Made by a program: the position numbers and the translations under genes | Source of the DNA: Pseudomonadota bacterium | GTDB lineage: Bacteria > Desulfobacterota > Syntrophorhabdia > Syntrophorhabdales > Syntrophorhabdaceae | Length of the DNA stretch: 64,000 nt | Assembly: GCA_026388255.1 (NCBI GenBank) | Contig: JAPLKC010000043.1 | Coordinates: 38,888 to 102,887 of the forward strand | Direction of reading: 5' to 3' | Shown here: one piece after another, positions 33,724 to 43,313 of the stretch | How positions within the stretch are numbered: position 1 is the first letter of the stretch | How the letters are laid out: each line of letters opens with the position of its first letter | Notes under the pieces: generated by a model | The model's input: only the letters and a program-made list of their open reading frames with translations | The model's database searches: none | What the model was told of the DNA's origin: nothing

Positions 33724-34812
33724 ATGAAAATATCACAACAATTACAAAAACATAAAAAGGGTCTGCCGCGTATCATCGCGTATAGCTCGATACCACTTCT
33801 CGTGGTTTTCTTTCCTTTATGCAGCAGCGCAGTCGCGGACATTGCCGGCAGCATAGGTGAATGTGCAAAAATACCCGATGATGCAGCAAGATTGAAATGC
33901 TTTGATGACCTGACCGGGAGGAGCGTCCGGGTAAAGCCTGCGGCCCCTGCGACGAAAGCAGAGGATAAACCGTCTCAACCAATTGCGCGGCCTTCGGTGA
34001 TGTCCAAGCGTTGGGAATTGGACGAAACAAGCCGGAAAACCGCGCCTGTTATCAGGGCTCACCGCCCGAACTATATCCTGCCCCTCGCTTACAATGCATC
34101 GCCGAATCATGACTCCATTCTGGATATGGATCGGCAGGCAAAAGCCCAGAACGCTGAGGCAAAATTTCAAATAAGTTTTAAGGTTAAGCTTTGGGAAGAC
34201 GTATTGGACAAGGATGTAGACCTTTGGTTTGCCTATACCCAGCTCTCCTTCTGGCAGTTATATAACTCAACATTTTCCTCCCCCTTCCGTGAAACCGACT
34301 ATGAGCCTGAACTGTTCCTGACCTTCCGTACAGATTACAAACCTTTCGGCCTCGATCTTTTCGGCTTGAAGGGACGCACAGTCAACATAGGCATTGACCA
34401 TCAATCAAACGGCCGTTCAATGCCGCTTTCGCGGAGCTGGAACCGTATTGTTACAAATCTCGGATTTGAGAAAAATAATTTTAATCTCTTTGTAAAAGCT
34501 TGGTACAGGTTGCCGGAGAGTGCCCGGGATGACGATAACCCGAATATCGAGAAATATATGGGGTACGGCGAGATCTTGGGAACATACTACTGGAACAAAC
34601 ACAGGTTCGGCGCAATGCTGCGCAACAATCTGCGGACCGGCGATAATAAAGGTGCCGTACAGCTTGATTGGAGCTTCCCCTTCCCCTTTATTAAGAACGA
34701 TCGTTTGAGCGGTTATATCCAGTATTTTAACGGTTACGGGGAGAGTCTCCTCGATTATAACGCAAATTCAAACCGTATGAGCATAGGCATTATGCTGGCA
34801 GACTGGAACTGA
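33724..34812 (+). CDS. pldA: Outer-membrane phospholipase A
   Basis: With ATG 33724 the protein is 362 aa. It starts with a basic, hydrophobic signal sequence (cleavage near SSAVA), followed by a GECAKIPDDAARLKCFDDL motif common in PldA N-terminal extensions. The 12-strand barrel contains YTQLSFWQLYN and the active site IDHQSNGRS (His226, Ser228 correspond to the OMPLA catalytic pair). The longer frame upstream is unlikely because the signal sequence would become internal. It hydrolyses phospholipids that reach the outer leaflet. The ribosome site is weak. Confidence 0.9.
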   Translation: MKISQQLQKHKKGLPRIIAYSSIPLLVVFFPLCSSAVADIAGSIGECAKIPDDAARLKCFDDLTGRSVRVKPAAPATKAEDKPSQPIARPSVMSKRWELDETSRKTAPVIRAHRPNYILPLAYNASPNHDSILDMDRQAKAQNAEAKFQISFKVKLWEDVLDKDVDLWFAYTQLSFWQLYNSTFSSPFRETDYEPELFLTFRTDYKPFGLDLFGLKGRTVNIGIDHQSNGRSMPLSRSWNRIVTNLGFEKNNFNLFVKAWYRLPESARDDDNPNIEKYMGYGEILGTYYWNKHRFGAMLRNNLRTGDNKGAVQLDWSFPFPFIKNDRLSGYIQYFNGYGESLLDYNANSNRMSIGIMLADWN

Positions 34813-34924
34813 TACCATGTTGCCTTCATTTGCCCATCTTTGTTGTCTCCTCCTCGCGCTCCTCTATTCCCGGGGGCTCACGCGTCGCTCCCTCCTGCAG
34901 CAAGGCTGCGAGGTAATGTGGTTG

Positions 34925-34960
34925 CCCCGAAGCAAAGCTTCGAGGAATCTATTGATTGAA
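34925..34960 (+). repeat. 36-bp dispersed repeat, copy 1
   Basis: The repeat runs from CCCCGAAGCAAAGCTTCG, a hairpin of GAAGC and GCTTC, to AGGAATCTATTGATTGAA. It matches copy 2 at 38885-38920 at 34 of 36 positions in the same orientation. It lies between the convergent genes pldA and der. Confidence 0.85.
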
Positions 34961-34971
34961 TAAACAAAGGA

Positions 34972-36288
34972 TTATTTCTTTCTGAACACCAACCGTATGG
35001 GGGCGCCCATGAAGCTGAATTTCCCCCGGAGCGAGTTTTCAAGATATCTCTTGTAGTGCTCGGGTATGGCCTTGGGGTAGTTTGAGAAGAGCATAAAAGT
35101 CGGCGGAGAGGTTTTGGTCTGGCTTGCATAGAATATCTTTATCTGTTTGCCCTGGACATGAGGAGGGGTTACTTTGTCAATAAATTCCCCGATGGCCTTA
35201 TTCAGCATTGGTGTGCCTATCTGTTTCTCCATCTGTTTATGTATCCTCAAATCCGTATCGATTATGCTCTCAATGTTCAGTCCGGTTACGGCAGATACCG
35301 AGATAACAGGGGAAAACGAGGCATGGGGCAGCTTTTCCAGGGCCATCTTCCTGTAGGTTTTCATGTCTATTTTCCCTTTTACAAGGTCCCATTTGTTGAC
35401 AACGATGCACAGGCCCTTGCCCCGTGACACAACAGTATGGGCTATGCCTGCATCCTGATGCGTGACCCCCTCCTCGGCATCTATTGTCAGATTGATTACA
35501 TTCGCCCTGTCTATACTATGAATTGCACTTGATACAGAATACTCTTCAACCTTGATGGAGACCTTGCTTTTTCTCCGCAGCCCTGCGGTATCGATGAGTA
35601 TAATCTCCCTGTCTTTAAAAAGTATCCGGGAATCAATGGAGTCTCTTGTGGTCCCCGGTATATCGCTTACTATCATCCGCTGTGATCCGAGCAGTTTGTT
35701 CGTAATGGAGGATTTTCCAGTATTCGGCTTACCCACAATGGCAATGCGAATCGCCGAGGGCAACTCAGCCTCCGGCAAAGGCTGGAATCCCTGACTACTG
35801 ACTACATCGCACATCTCATCCAGCAGTTCTCCGATTCCTATTCCGTGGAGGGCGCTTATTGTATAAAACTTTTCAATGCCAAGCTCGTAAAATTCGGCCG
35901 AGGTGATCTCCGTTTTGTTCGAATCAACCTTGTTTATCACATAGATGACCGGTTTATCATATTTTCTCAGGTCCTTTGCAATGTCCCTATCCTGAGGAAG
36001 GATGCCGTCTCTGCCGTCCAGGACAAAGATAATGGCGCTTGACTCTTCCATGGATATGCGTATCTGTTCCTCTACCAGCCGGAAGATACTATTTTCTGAA
36101 GAAAGCTCGAAACCTCCCGTATCAACAAGGACAAAGTTGTGCCCGTCATACTCGAACTCCCCATAATTTCTGTCCCTTGTAACACCGGGTGAATCTTCTA
36201 TGATTGCCTTTCTGTAGCCGACAATTCTGTTAAATATGGTGGATTTACCTACATTCGGCCTGCCAACGATACTGATAATCGGTTTCAT
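34972..36288 (-). CDS. der: Ribosome biogenesis GTPase Der (EngA)
   Basis: The 438-aa protein has two tandem GTPase domains: G1 GRPNVGKS (8-15) with DTGGFE and NKVD, then G1 GKPNTGKS with DTAGLRRKSK and NKWD. A KH-like C-terminal domain ends in GKFSFMGAPIRLVFRKK. It is needed for 50S assembly. Length and layout are those of a normal Der. It is convergent with pldA. Confidence 0.97.
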   Translation of the reverse strand: MKPIISIVGRPNVGKSTIFNRIVGYRKAIIEDSPGVTRDRNYGEFEYDGHNFVLVDTGGFELSSENSIFRLVEEQIRISMEESSAIIFVLDGRDGILPQDRDIAKDLRKYDKPVIYVINKVDSNKTEITSAEFYELGIEKFYTISALHGIGIGELLDEMCDVVSSQGFQPLPEAELPSAIRIAIVGKPNTGKSSITNKLLGSQRMIVSDIPGTTRDSIDSRILFKDREIILIDTAGLRRKSKVSIKVEEYSVSSAIHSIDRANVINLTIDAEEGVTHQDAGIAHTVVSRGKGLCIVVNKWDLVKGKIDMKTYRKMALEKLPHASFSPVISVSAVTGLNIESIIDTDLRIHKQMEKQIGTPMLNKAIGEFIDKVTPPHVQGKQIKIFYASQTKTSPPTFMLFSNYPKAIPEHYKRYLENSLRGKFSFMGAPIRLVFRKK

Positions 36289-36359
36289 ATGCTCCTTTTT
36301 CCAAATTTATTAGCGCTTATTATCAACAAACCATGTGAAATTGAAGTTTATCCTGTTAT

Positions 36360-37520
36360 TCACCCTTTGTATTTTACAATCAGACTTAAAATAAATCCGA
36401 TAAAAGGCAGAATCATTATGGATTCGAGGGCAACAGGTACACCAAAATTGTCTGCCACAACACCGAGCAGCGTTACCCCTATGCCGCCCGTCCCTATAGC
36501 AAAACCTACCATCAAACCCGAAGCAACCCCAAGCCTGTTCGGGAGGAGTTTCTGCGCCATTACGATAGTTACGGAAAATGTAGAAATCATCAGCATGCCT
36601 TGTAGCCCAAGAACTACAAAGAGGAGATAACTCTTCTGGATGAAAGGCACAAAGATAAGCGGAAGCGTTATGGTACCAAGCAGCATGGATACAACCAGAA
36701 AGAATTTATGCCCCCACCTGTCGGCAAAAGGCGCGCCGATCAGCGTACCCACGGCCCCGCAGAAAAGATACGTAAAGACAAGTTTGCCTGCGAACATAGG
36801 GTCGCCCTTCAGATAGTTTATGTAATAAAAGGGGATGTATGTCATAAGTCCCATCTGTGTCCATGTCCTCATCACAACGACTGCAATTATAATGAAAAGG
36901 GAGATATAGGCGCTCAAGGGGGCCCCGGGAGCTGCCTTTTGTTTCTCCGCATGTTCGAGCGCAGGAATGACAATAGTCTTTCTGTAGTAAAGTATTATTG
37001 CCGTGCATACAAGCGACGGCAGTACAATCAGGGGGAGAGAAGAAAACCCGAGGTATTGGATAATACAAATCGAAAAGAGAGGTCCCAATGAAAAACCGAG
37101 GTTTCCCCCGACAGAGAATATAGACATGCCGGTAACGCTCTTTTCACCGGTAAAAAAATGAGCAGTCTTGTATCCTTCAGGGTGGTAGGAGGCAATGCCC
37201 AGCCCGCTTATTACCACGAGGACAAGTACAATGGCGTAGCTTGACGGTATTGAGATCAGTGAGAATCCGATGCCTGCGCACAATAAGCCGATGGGGAGAA
37301 GCACGGCTTTCCCTTTTTTATCCGAATAAAAACCAAAGAGCGGCTGGAGAACAGAGGAGGTGAAGTTTGACATCATCATGATAAAGCCTGTCATGGTATA
37401 TGAAAGCCCGAGGCTCTCCTTTAGAAAGGGGAGCGTTGCCGGGAGCGCCCCCTGATAAATATCAACGGTGAGATGCCCGAGCGATAGTATGAGAAGAACC
37501 TTGAGATTAAATTTTTTCAT
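36360..37520 (-). CDS. MFS transporter, fosmidomycin-resistance (Fsr)-like
   Basis: The 386-aa protein has about 12 membrane segments and begins with GHLTVDIYQGALPATLPFLKE, close to the Fsr-type MFS start. It has the MFS loop GFYSDKKGKAVLLPIG between helices 2 and 3, and GAPFADRWGHKFFLVVSM in the second half. It is probably a drug or metabolite/H+ antiporter. It stands alone between der and a long non-coding stretch. Confidence 0.85.
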   Translation of the reverse strand: MKKFNLKVLLILSLGHLTVDIYQGALPATLPFLKESLGLSYTMTGFIMMMSNFTSSVLQPLFGFYSDKKGKAVLLPIGLLCAGIGFSLISIPSSYAIVLVLVVISGLGIASYHPEGYKTAHFFTGEKSVTGMSIFSVGGNLGFSLGPLFSICIIQYLGFSSLPLIVLPSLVCTAIILYYRKTIVIPALEHAEKQKAAPGAPLSAYISLFIIIAVVVMRTWTQMGLMTYIPFYYINYLKGDPMFAGKLVFTYLFCGAVGTLIGAPFADRWGHKFFLVVSMLLGTITLPLIFVPFIQKSYLLFVVLGLQGMLMISTFSVTIVMAQKLLPNRLGVASGLMVGFAIGTGGIGVTLLGVVADNFGVPVALESIMILPFIGFILSLIVKYKG

Positions 37521-38004
37521 CGTTGTTGCTCACATCCGTTCGCAATGAAACCTTGCCGGTCTTCCTGAATTTTAAAACATCTATCTGCCTGGAAAGACAT
37601 GGGGTATTCTAACAGGGAAAGCCCGGGAAGGCAACACATTGCTCATCCAAGGCTTCTCTACGCTACTCTTTGTGTTTGCCAAAAGCCACATATCCCCGGG
37701 CAGCCCGATAAGAATTACGATGTTGACGGGGAAGCATACTTGTGAGCTACGATGGGAGGCCTGAAGGCGTACCGAGGGCATTTGCTGACAATGTGTTAGC
37801 AAATGCAATAAATCGCCGGAAAGTCAATAGAGGCGCTGATCGAGCGATTTCACTTTTGAAACTGCCGGAGATACCAATTCGGATTCAAAGATGGCACCCA
37901 GAGGGTGCCCGGGCGACTATCCGGGAAAAACCACCCGTTTTCCTTCCCTTGGTGGTTTGTCGTTTTGATTCTGGAAAAATGGATAGCACACTGGCGGGGG
38001 CGCC
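37521..38004. other. Intergenic region with several stem-loops
   Basis: About 480 bases with no gene I can support; frames on both strands lack ribosome sites and familiar motifs. It holds a 9-bp inverted repeat GCATTTGCT/AGCAAATGC (37778-37806), a 7-bp hairpin GGCACCC-AGA-GGGTGCC (37893-37909), a nearby CCCGG pairing, and a terminator (37925-37958). A structured RNA is possible but unproven. Confidence 0.45.
37925..37958 (-). terminator. Rho-independent terminator after the 91-aa gene
   Basis: On the minus strand an ACCACC...GGTGGT stem with a 15-base loop is followed directly by TTTTT. It lies about 46 bases past the stop of the gene at 38005-38280. Confidence 0.55.
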
Positions 38005-38280
38005 TCAGGCTTCTATTTTCGGCTTCCTCTTCACAGGTTTTTTTGCCATGATTGCATCAACTTTTATTCCGAGTCTCGTAAGGTGTCTGGTGAGACGATC
38101 CACCACAATTACCTGCACATCGTTGGCCACCATGGTCTTGAGTATATCTAAATGCTGGTTGGCTTCGTCAAGACGATGTTTTGACTCCGGTGCTGCCTTT
38201 CGTTCTGCCAACAAGGTGATCTTTGTGGCAAGCGCTTCAATATGTTCCCTTGTTTTTATAAACTCGGCTACGGTGGACAT
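38005..38280 (-). CDS. Hypothetical protein, 91 aa
   Basis: The gene has a good ribosome site (AAGGAAG) 7 bases before ATG and a terminator after it. The product is mostly helical and probably coiled-coil (EFIKTREHIEALATKITLLAERK; HRLDEANQHLDILKTM), with a basic tail KKPVKRKPKIEA that could touch nucleic acid. No family recognised. It stands alone in an otherwise non-coding stretch. Confidence 0.65.
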   Translation of the reverse strand: MSTVAEFIKTREHIEALATKITLLAERKAAPESKHRLDEANQHLDILKTMVANDVQVIVVDRLTRHLTRLGIKVDAIMAKKPVKRKPKIEA

Positions 38281-38453
38281 TTGTCACTTCCTTTGAAATG
38301 GTTAGATGATAATCTGTCAGGAATCGAGATTCGATTGTGATCCGTATCGGCCGACTCCGTAAATAGCTGCAGAGCAAATAGGATGGGATCGACCGTGACT
38401 ATACTATAGTGTACCACTTTTTGAGAGAAATGTCAGAAATGATTACAAGGGTA

Positions 38454-38497
38454 GCCCAAGAAAACCTCCTGGAAATCCTCAAGCAGTTTTCTTGGGC
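38454..38497 (-). terminator. Perfect 12-bp hairpin directly after the J-domain gene
   Basis: GCCCAAGAAAAC (38454-38465) pairs perfectly with GTTTTCTTGGGC (38486-38497), with a 20-base loop. It begins the base after the stop codon of the minus-strand J-domain gene. No T-tract follows, so it may stabilise the mRNA end rather than terminate on its own. Confidence 0.45.
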
Positions 38498-38845
38498 TTA
38501 TAGAAGATTGTATTTCTTTCTGAAAAACTCATAGGCTTCCATAATTGCTCTGGTTTTTTTCTCGGCCATTTCTTGAAATTCTATCCCCAGATGCTGCACC
38601 TTATCCGGGTGATATTTTGCGAGGAGCTCTTTATATTGTTTTTTGATAGTTGCCGGGCTATCTTCGGCTGTGACCTCTAAAACGTGTCGATACTCATCTT
38701 CTGTGTTTTTGTATTCCCGGTTTTGGTACTGGTAGCCACCTCTTTCATTTCTTTGATACATTTCTTTTTTGAACATTCTTATCAAGTAACGAAAGGTGAG
38801 GTAGCCCGCTACGATGAAAATGATGATTGTCACAAAACGCATCAT
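38498..38845 (-). CDS. Membrane-anchored DnaJ-domain protein
   Basis: This 115-aa protein has one N-terminal membrane helix (about 4-22), a polar Arg/Tyr/Glu-rich linker, and a C-terminal J domain (about 50-115). The intact HPD is in KYHPDKVQHLG, with AYEFFRKKYNLL at the end. This is the DjlA/TerB-less type of membrane J protein that would recruit DnaK to the inner membrane. It is followed at once by a perfect hairpin. Confidence 0.85.
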   Translation of the reverse strand: MMRFVTIIIFIVAGYLTFRYLIRMFKKEMYQRNERGGYQYQNREYKNTEDEYRHVLEVTAEDSPATIKKQYKELLAKYHPDKVQHLGIEFQEMAEKKTRAIMEAYEFFRKKYNLL

Positions 38846-38884
38846 CTACCTTTTCTCCAGAATGTTATGATTTGAAATGAACCT

Positions 38885-38920
38885 CCCCGAAGCAGAGCTT
38901 CGAGGAATCCATTGATTGAA
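38885..38920 (+). repeat. 36-bp dispersed repeat, copy 2
   Basis: CCCCGAAGCAGAGCTTCG followed by AGGAATCCATTGATTGAA, 34 of 36 identical to copy 1 at 34925. It lies between the J-domain gene start and the end of the hydrolase gene. Confidence 0.85.
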
Positions 38921-38952
38921 ACTCATACCAATTCACCTTCGATCATATAACT

Positions 38953-39852
38953 TCATTGACTCCTTTTTTCAACGCCCCCGAGGAAATTACGTACTGCTGC
39001 AAGATATTCTTCGGGCTTTTCGATATGATGGTTATGCGATGCATTCTCAAAAACAACAATTTCCGAACCAGGAAGCATGCTTTGGTAATACATCGTTGCG
39101 GCAGGCGTTGCTTCGTCATATTGCCCGCAGGTGAAGAGGACGGGTACGGTTATTTCTTTTAACCTTTCTGCCCGTTCATAATCTTTTAGTGTCCCGCTCA
39201 TGGTGAATTCGCTTGGTCCCCACATATACTCATATACAGCGTGTCCCATCTTTTCAATGGTTCTGTTCAGACAATCGGGCCGGGAATCTAAACAACAAAC
39301 ATGGCGTTCGTAGTATGCCATAATCGCATCCTGATATTCGGGGGAATCGAAATTCCCGGAAGCTTCGCTTTTCAGAATAGTTTTTTGAATATCCTCCGGA
39401 AACTCCAGCAAATAAGTCCTCTGATCTGCGGCAAAACGGGAAGCGCTTATACAGGGGCCGGAAAGTATCAGGCTTGTTATCCCTTCAGGTTCACGGGTGA
39501 GCATGTAATCAACGGCAAGCATGCTTCCCCATGACTGTCCAAGAATATGCGCCTTCTCAAGCGCAAGGGCATTTCTGATGAGTACAATCTCTTCCACAAA
39601 ACGTTCAATGATCCAGAGAGACGTGTTGTCAGGCCTGTCGGAATATCCGCATCCGAGCTGGTCGTAGAAAATAACCGGCCGTTCATCGCTTAGGGGTTCC
39701 ACCGGTTCGAGGTAGTCATGGGCTGCCCCCGGTCCTCCGTGCAAAACAAGAAGCGGTATACCTTTTTTGTCTGCCCCCGCCTTTCGGTACCACACTCTTC
39801 CACCGGTTACCTGAATGTAACCTTCCTGTACTGCTCCGGAATTTATTGACAT
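38953..39852 (-). CDS. Alpha/beta hydrolase, proline iminopeptidase-like
   Basis: The 299-aa protein has the family oxyanion segment HGGPG (38-42), the GCGYSDRP segment, the nucleophile elbow GQSWG (Ser107), and a C-terminal histidine in ENASHNHHIEKPEEY. This matches proline iminopeptidase-type hydrolases (MEROPS S33), which release N-terminal proline or cleave small amides and esters. It lies 20 bp after hisH, but this may be chance. Substrate is inferred only from family. Confidence 0.85.
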   Translation of the reverse strand: MSINSGAVQEGYIQVTGGRVWYRKAGADKKGIPLLVLHGGPGAAHDYLEPVEPLSDERPVIFYDQLGCGYSDRPDNTSLWIIERFVEEIVLIRNALALEKAHILGQSWGSMLAVDYMLTREPEGITSLILSGPCISASRFAADQRTYLLEFPEDIQKTILKSEASGNFDSPEYQDAIMAYYERHVCCLDSRPDCLNRTIEKMGHAVYEYMWGPSEFTMSGTLKDYERAERLKEITVPVLFTCGQYDEATPAATMYYQSMLPGSEIVVFENASHNHHIEKPEEYLAAVRNFLGGVEKRSQ

Positions 39853-39872
39853 TCTATCTCCCGGTTACGTCC

Positions 39873-40475
39873 TTATTTGCACATGTCTATAAAGTTTTGC
39901 AGGAGTTTAAGCCCGGCTCGCTGGCTCTTCTCCGGGTGAAACTGGCAGGCAAAGAGGTTGCCCCTTTGAACTGATGAGGCAAATTCAACACCGTATGCTG
40001 TTTTTGTTGCTGTCACGTCTTCTGCTGGACGGCAATAATATGAATGGACAAAATAAAAAAATTCGCCATCGTTGATACCTTTAAAGATATTGTTCTCCCC
40101 TTGAATCTCTATGCTGTTCCACCCCATGTGCGGCACTTTGACGGCCCCTGTAAACCTCGGCACATCGCCCTTGATTACCCCCATGCCTTCAACGCCGGGC
40201 GCTTCCTCGCTTGATTCAAACAATGTCTGCATGCCCAGACATATCCCGAGATATTGTTTATCGTTCATTATCAACTCTTTTATAAGGTCAAAAAGTTCGA
40301 ATTTCTTCAGGTTCTCGATGCATTTTCCGAAGGCGCCCACACCGGGCAGCACAATGGCATCCGATGCTTTGATTGCTTCTTTTTTTCTCGTAACAACAAC
40401 ATCCCCGCCGAGTATCCTGAAGGCGTTTGTCACACTTCTCAGGTTGCCCATGCCGTAATCAACAATTGCTATCAT
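39873..40475 (-). CDS. hisH: Imidazole glycerol phosphate synthase, glutaminase subunit HisH
   Basis: With ATG 40475 the protein is 200 aa and begins MIAIVDYGMGNLRSV, the standard HisH start; the longer frame upstream is not conserved sequence. The triad is visible: Cys in YLGICLGMQTLF, and His plus Glu in CQFHPEKS. It supplies ammonia to HisF. hisF and hisA are not in the window, so the his genes are split. Confidence 0.95.
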   Translation of the reverse strand: MIAIVDYGMGNLRSVTNAFRILGGDVVVTRKKEAIKASDAIVLPGVGAFGKCIENLKKFELFDLIKELIMNDKQYLGICLGMQTLFESSEEAPGVEGMGVIKGDVPRFTGAVKVPHMGWNSIEIQGENNIFKGINDGEFFYFVHSYYCRPAEDVTATKTAYGVEFASSVQRGNLFACQFHPEKSQRAGLKLLQNFIDMCK

Positions 40476-40524
40476 AACCTTCCTGTTCCTGTTTCCAATT
40501 ATTAATTCTAAACCATTTATTGCC

Positions 40525-41109
40525 TTACAGCATGCCCTTTGTTGAGAGCACTCCCTTGATGTTTTCGTCCTTCTTTGTTGCATCTTTCAATGCCCTGCCA
40601 AAAGACTTGAAGATCGCTTCTATCTTGTGATGGAGGTTCTCGCCGTAAAACAAATTCATGTGCAGGGTTATCTTCGCTTCGTTTACAAAGGCCTGGAAAA
40701 ATTCTTTAACAACGCCTGCGTCAAAGGTACCCGTTGTCCCCTGCACTTTGCCTTTCCACACAAGGGCCGGCCGGCCGCTGATATCAATAGCCATCATGCA
40801 CAGGGATTCGTCCATGGGTGTTACAGCATATCCATAACGCTTCAGCCCTTCAAGGTCTGCTATTGCTTCCCTGAATGCCCTGCCCATGGCAATGCCTATA
40901 TCCTCCACTGTGTGGTGGCAATCTACGTCCGTGTCTCCCTTTGCCTCGATTTCAAGGTCAAAGAGGCCGTGCTTTGAAAACAGATGGAGCATGTGGTCAA
41001 AGAATGGGATGCCCGTTGACACGACATATTTTCCTTCTCCGTCAATTACCCAATTAATTTTAATGGCCGTTTCTTTTGTCTTTCTGCTTACCCTTGCTTC
41101 TCTTTTCAT
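40525..41109 (-). CDS. hisB: Imidazoleglycerol-phosphate dehydratase HisB
   Basis: This 194-aa monofunctional IGPD has the two metal-binding repeats: FFDHMLHLFSKHG plus DCHHTVEDIGIAMG in the first half, and FFQAFVNEAKITLH plus HHKIEAIFKSFGRAL in the second. There is no phosphatase domain, unlike enterobacterial HisB. It catalyses the sixth step of histidine synthesis. It lies between hisG and hisH. Confidence 0.96.
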   Translation of the reverse strand: MKREARVSRKTKETAIKINWVIDGEGKYVVSTGIPFFDHMLHLFSKHGLFDLEIEAKGDTDVDCHHTVEDIGIAMGRAFREAIADLEGLKRYGYAVTPMDESLCMMAIDISGRPALVWKGKVQGTTGTFDAGVVKEFFQAFVNEAKITLHMNLFYGENLHHKIEAIFKSFGRALKDATKKDENIKGVLSTKGML

Positions 41110-41167
41110 GGCTCCCCTCTTTAATCGGCCTGCAAACCAAATTGGTTCACTTTTGAGTGCTTGCCGA

Positions 41168-42037
41168 TTACGGAATTACTTTGTTCAGCGGATATTCCAC
41201 AATGTCCACTGCGCCCGCCCTCTTCAGGTTCGGTATAATATCCCTTACCACTTTTTCGTCTATGACAACTTCAATTGCCACCCATTCATTGTCGGAAAGG
41301 GTAGAAACTGTTGGCGTACGGAGGCACGGGAGCGTCTTTGTCACTTCGTCCAGTCTGCTCTTCGGTAAATTCATCTTAAGTCCCACCTTTTCCTCGGCAA
41401 GAAGTGCTCCCTTCAACAATATGACAATGTTTTCCATCTTCCTTCTTTTCCACTCATCCTTCCATGAGTCCTTGTTCGCGATCAGCACTGTTTCGGATTC
41501 AAGGATGGTTTCCACAATTCTCAGGTTGTTTGCTTTGAGTGATGCCCCTGTTTCCGTAACCTCTATAATGGCATCAGCCAGAAGTGGCGGCTTTACCTCT
41601 GTCGCCCCCCAGGAAAATTCGACTGTGGCGTTTATACCCTTCTTTTTCAGGTATCTTTTGGTAAATCCTACCAGCTCTGTTGCAATCTTCTTGCCTTGCA
41701 AATCCTCCACTTTCCGTATGGGCGAGTCTATCGGCACTGCAACAACCCATTTAACACCGCGAAACCCTATCTTGCCGTACCGTAATCTTACAAGCTCTTC
41801 AACCTTTGCATTCTGTTCAAGCACCCAGTCATAGCCTGTAATACCCAGGTCAAGTATGCCGTCTTCAACATATCTTGCCATCTCCTGTGCCCGTATTACA
41901 AGCCCTTCTAACTCCGGGTCGTCTATTGAAGGCACGTAGGACCTTTCGGGAAGTTTTATATTAAAGCCCGCATTTTTGAAAAGCCTGAAGGTTGTTTCCT
42001 GTAAACTCCCCTTGGGCAAACCGATTTTTAACTTCAT
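41168..42037 (-). CDS. hisG: ATP phosphoribosyltransferase HisG (long form)
   Basis: The 289-aa protein begins [21 protein letters not shown], has the PRPP-binding segment [21 protein letters not shown], and a C-terminal ACT-like domain (about 215-289). Long-form HisG carries its own histidine-feedback domain and needs no HisZ. It starts one base after the hisD stop. It catalyses the committed step of histidine synthesis. Confidence 0.96.
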   Translation of the reverse strand: MKLKIGLPKGSLQETTFRLFKNAGFNIKLPERSYVPSIDDPELEGLVIRAQEMARYVEDGILDLGITGYDWVLEQNAKVEELVRLRYGKIGFRGVKWVVAVPIDSPIRKVEDLQGKKIATELVGFTKRYLKKKGINATVEFSWGATEVKPPLLADAIIEVTETGASLKANNLRIVETILESETVLIANKDSWKDEWKRRKMENIVILLKGALLAEEKVGLKMNLPKSRLDEVTKTLPCLRTPTVSTLSDNEWVAIEVVIDEKVVRDIIPNLKRAGAVDIVEYPLNKVIP

Positions 42038-42038
42038 A

Positions 42039-43313
42039 TTACAACTCCTTTCTTGCTTTTATGGATTCTCCGTGGGCAAAAAGGCCTTCAATCCTTGACA
42101 GCCTTATTGCATTGTCACCGTATTTGTCTAAGAATTCTTTTTCTATTTTAACCGTTACCTTCCTTCTCGTAAACCTGTCAACGGAAAGGCCTCCCGTAAA
42201 CCTTCCTGCGCCTCCTGTGGGCAACACATGGTTTGTTCCGATATAATAATCCCCCATAGCAACCGGCGTGTACGGACCGAGATAGACAATGCCGGGATAC
42301 CGTATCTGTGCTGCAACGCCTTCGTCCCCTATCAATTCCATATGTTCGGGTGCAATAGTGTTTATAGCCTGGACAGCTTTATTTACGTCCCGGTAATGGA
42401 CAAAGAAGCTGTTCCCTTTTAATGCCTTTTCAATAATCTCTTTTCTCTCATTGACAACCATCAGCTTTTCTATGCTCTTCGATATGCTCTCAATATGCTC
42501 TTTCGACGGTGAAAACAGCCCCACTGTGGCCATTGCATCGTGCTCGGCCTGTGAGAAAAGATCCCATGCCACCGCATCCGGCGAAAATGCCTCTGTACAA
42601 AGGACAATAAGTTCTGTGGGCCCGGCCAGCATGTCTATACCTACTGTTCCGTAAACATCCCGCTTTGCCTCATCTACATAGGCATTGCCCGGCCCGACAA
42701 CCATATCCACCTTCGGTATGCTTCCTATTCCATACGCAAAGGCATATACTGCCTGTGCGCCGCCTATGCGATATACGTCCTTTATCCCCAGGAGCAAAGC
42801 GGCGGCGGACACATGGGGGTCCAAAGACCCGTCAATAGTCGGGGTTGTCGCATATATTTTGTCCACTCCTGCAATCTGCGCCGGTACAACCCCCATGATC
42901 AGAGATGAGGGGTACGTTGCCCTTCCTCCGGGCACATAAACCAGCACCCGCTCAACGGGCTCAAGGGTCTCGTGCACGACAACACCTTTTCTTTTGTATG
43001 TCCTTTTACGTCCGCCCTGTGTTTTGTGATATTGCGCAACGTTTTTTATCATTCCCCTGAGTACGGCAAGGTCTTTCCTGTTTACCAGGGATGCCCTTTC
43101 CCGCAGTTCGTCTTCGCTTATCTTAAACGGGTGGCCCATTGTCCACCTGTCCCATTTTCTTGAAAACTCTGCAAGGGCTTCTTCGCCTTTTTGCAACAAT
43201 TCATTTTTTATATTTTCAACAGAATTTTTTATGTCTTTTTTCTGTTTTTCCCTTCCATCAACAACAAAGGCGAGGAGCTCGCTATATTCCTTTTCAAGAT
43301 CCCAGACCTTCAT
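42039..43313 (-). CDS. hisD: Histidinol dehydrogenase HisD
   Basis: This 424-aa enzyme shows the HisD hallmarks: [57 protein letters not shown] (zinc ligands) and [11 protein letters not shown]. It oxidises histidinol to histidine with two NAD+. Its 5' end overlaps the murA 3' end by 20 bp, so murA and hisD share a transcript. Confidence 0.97.
   Translation of the reverse strand: MKVWDLEKEYSELLAFVVDGREKQKKDIKNSVENIKNELLQKGEEALAEFSRKWDRWTMGHPFKISEDELRERASLVNRKDLAVLRGMIKNVAQYHKTQGGRKRTYKRKGVVVHETLEPVERVLVYVPGGRATYPSSLIMGVVPAQIAGVDKIYATTPTIDGSLDPHVSAAALLLGIKDVYRIGGAQAVYAFAYGIGSIPKVDMVVGPGNAYVDEAKRDVYGTVGIDMLAGPTELIVLCTEAFSPDAVAWDLFSQAEHDAMATVGLFSPSKEHIESISKSIEKLMVVNERKEIIEKALKGNSFFVHYRDVNKAVQAINTIAPEHMELIGDEGVAAQIRYPGIVYLGPYTPVAMGDYYIGTNHVLPTGGAGRFTGGLSVDRFTRRKVTVKIEKEFLDKYGDNAIRLSRIEGLFAHGESIKARKEL

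Noticed and set aside
37742..38296. 184-codon plus-strand frame across the non-coding region
   Set aside because: Its second half is antisense to the 91-aa gene, which has its own ribosome site and terminator. No recognisable protein.
34925..38920. Possible CRISPR repeat because of the ATTGATTGAA(A) ending and internal hairpin
   Set aside because: There are only two single copies 4 kb apart, no regular spacers and no cas genes.
40476..40583. N-terminal extension of hisH
   Set aside because: HisH proteins begin at MIAIVDYG; the upstream codons are low-complexity and read through the hisB-hisH gap.
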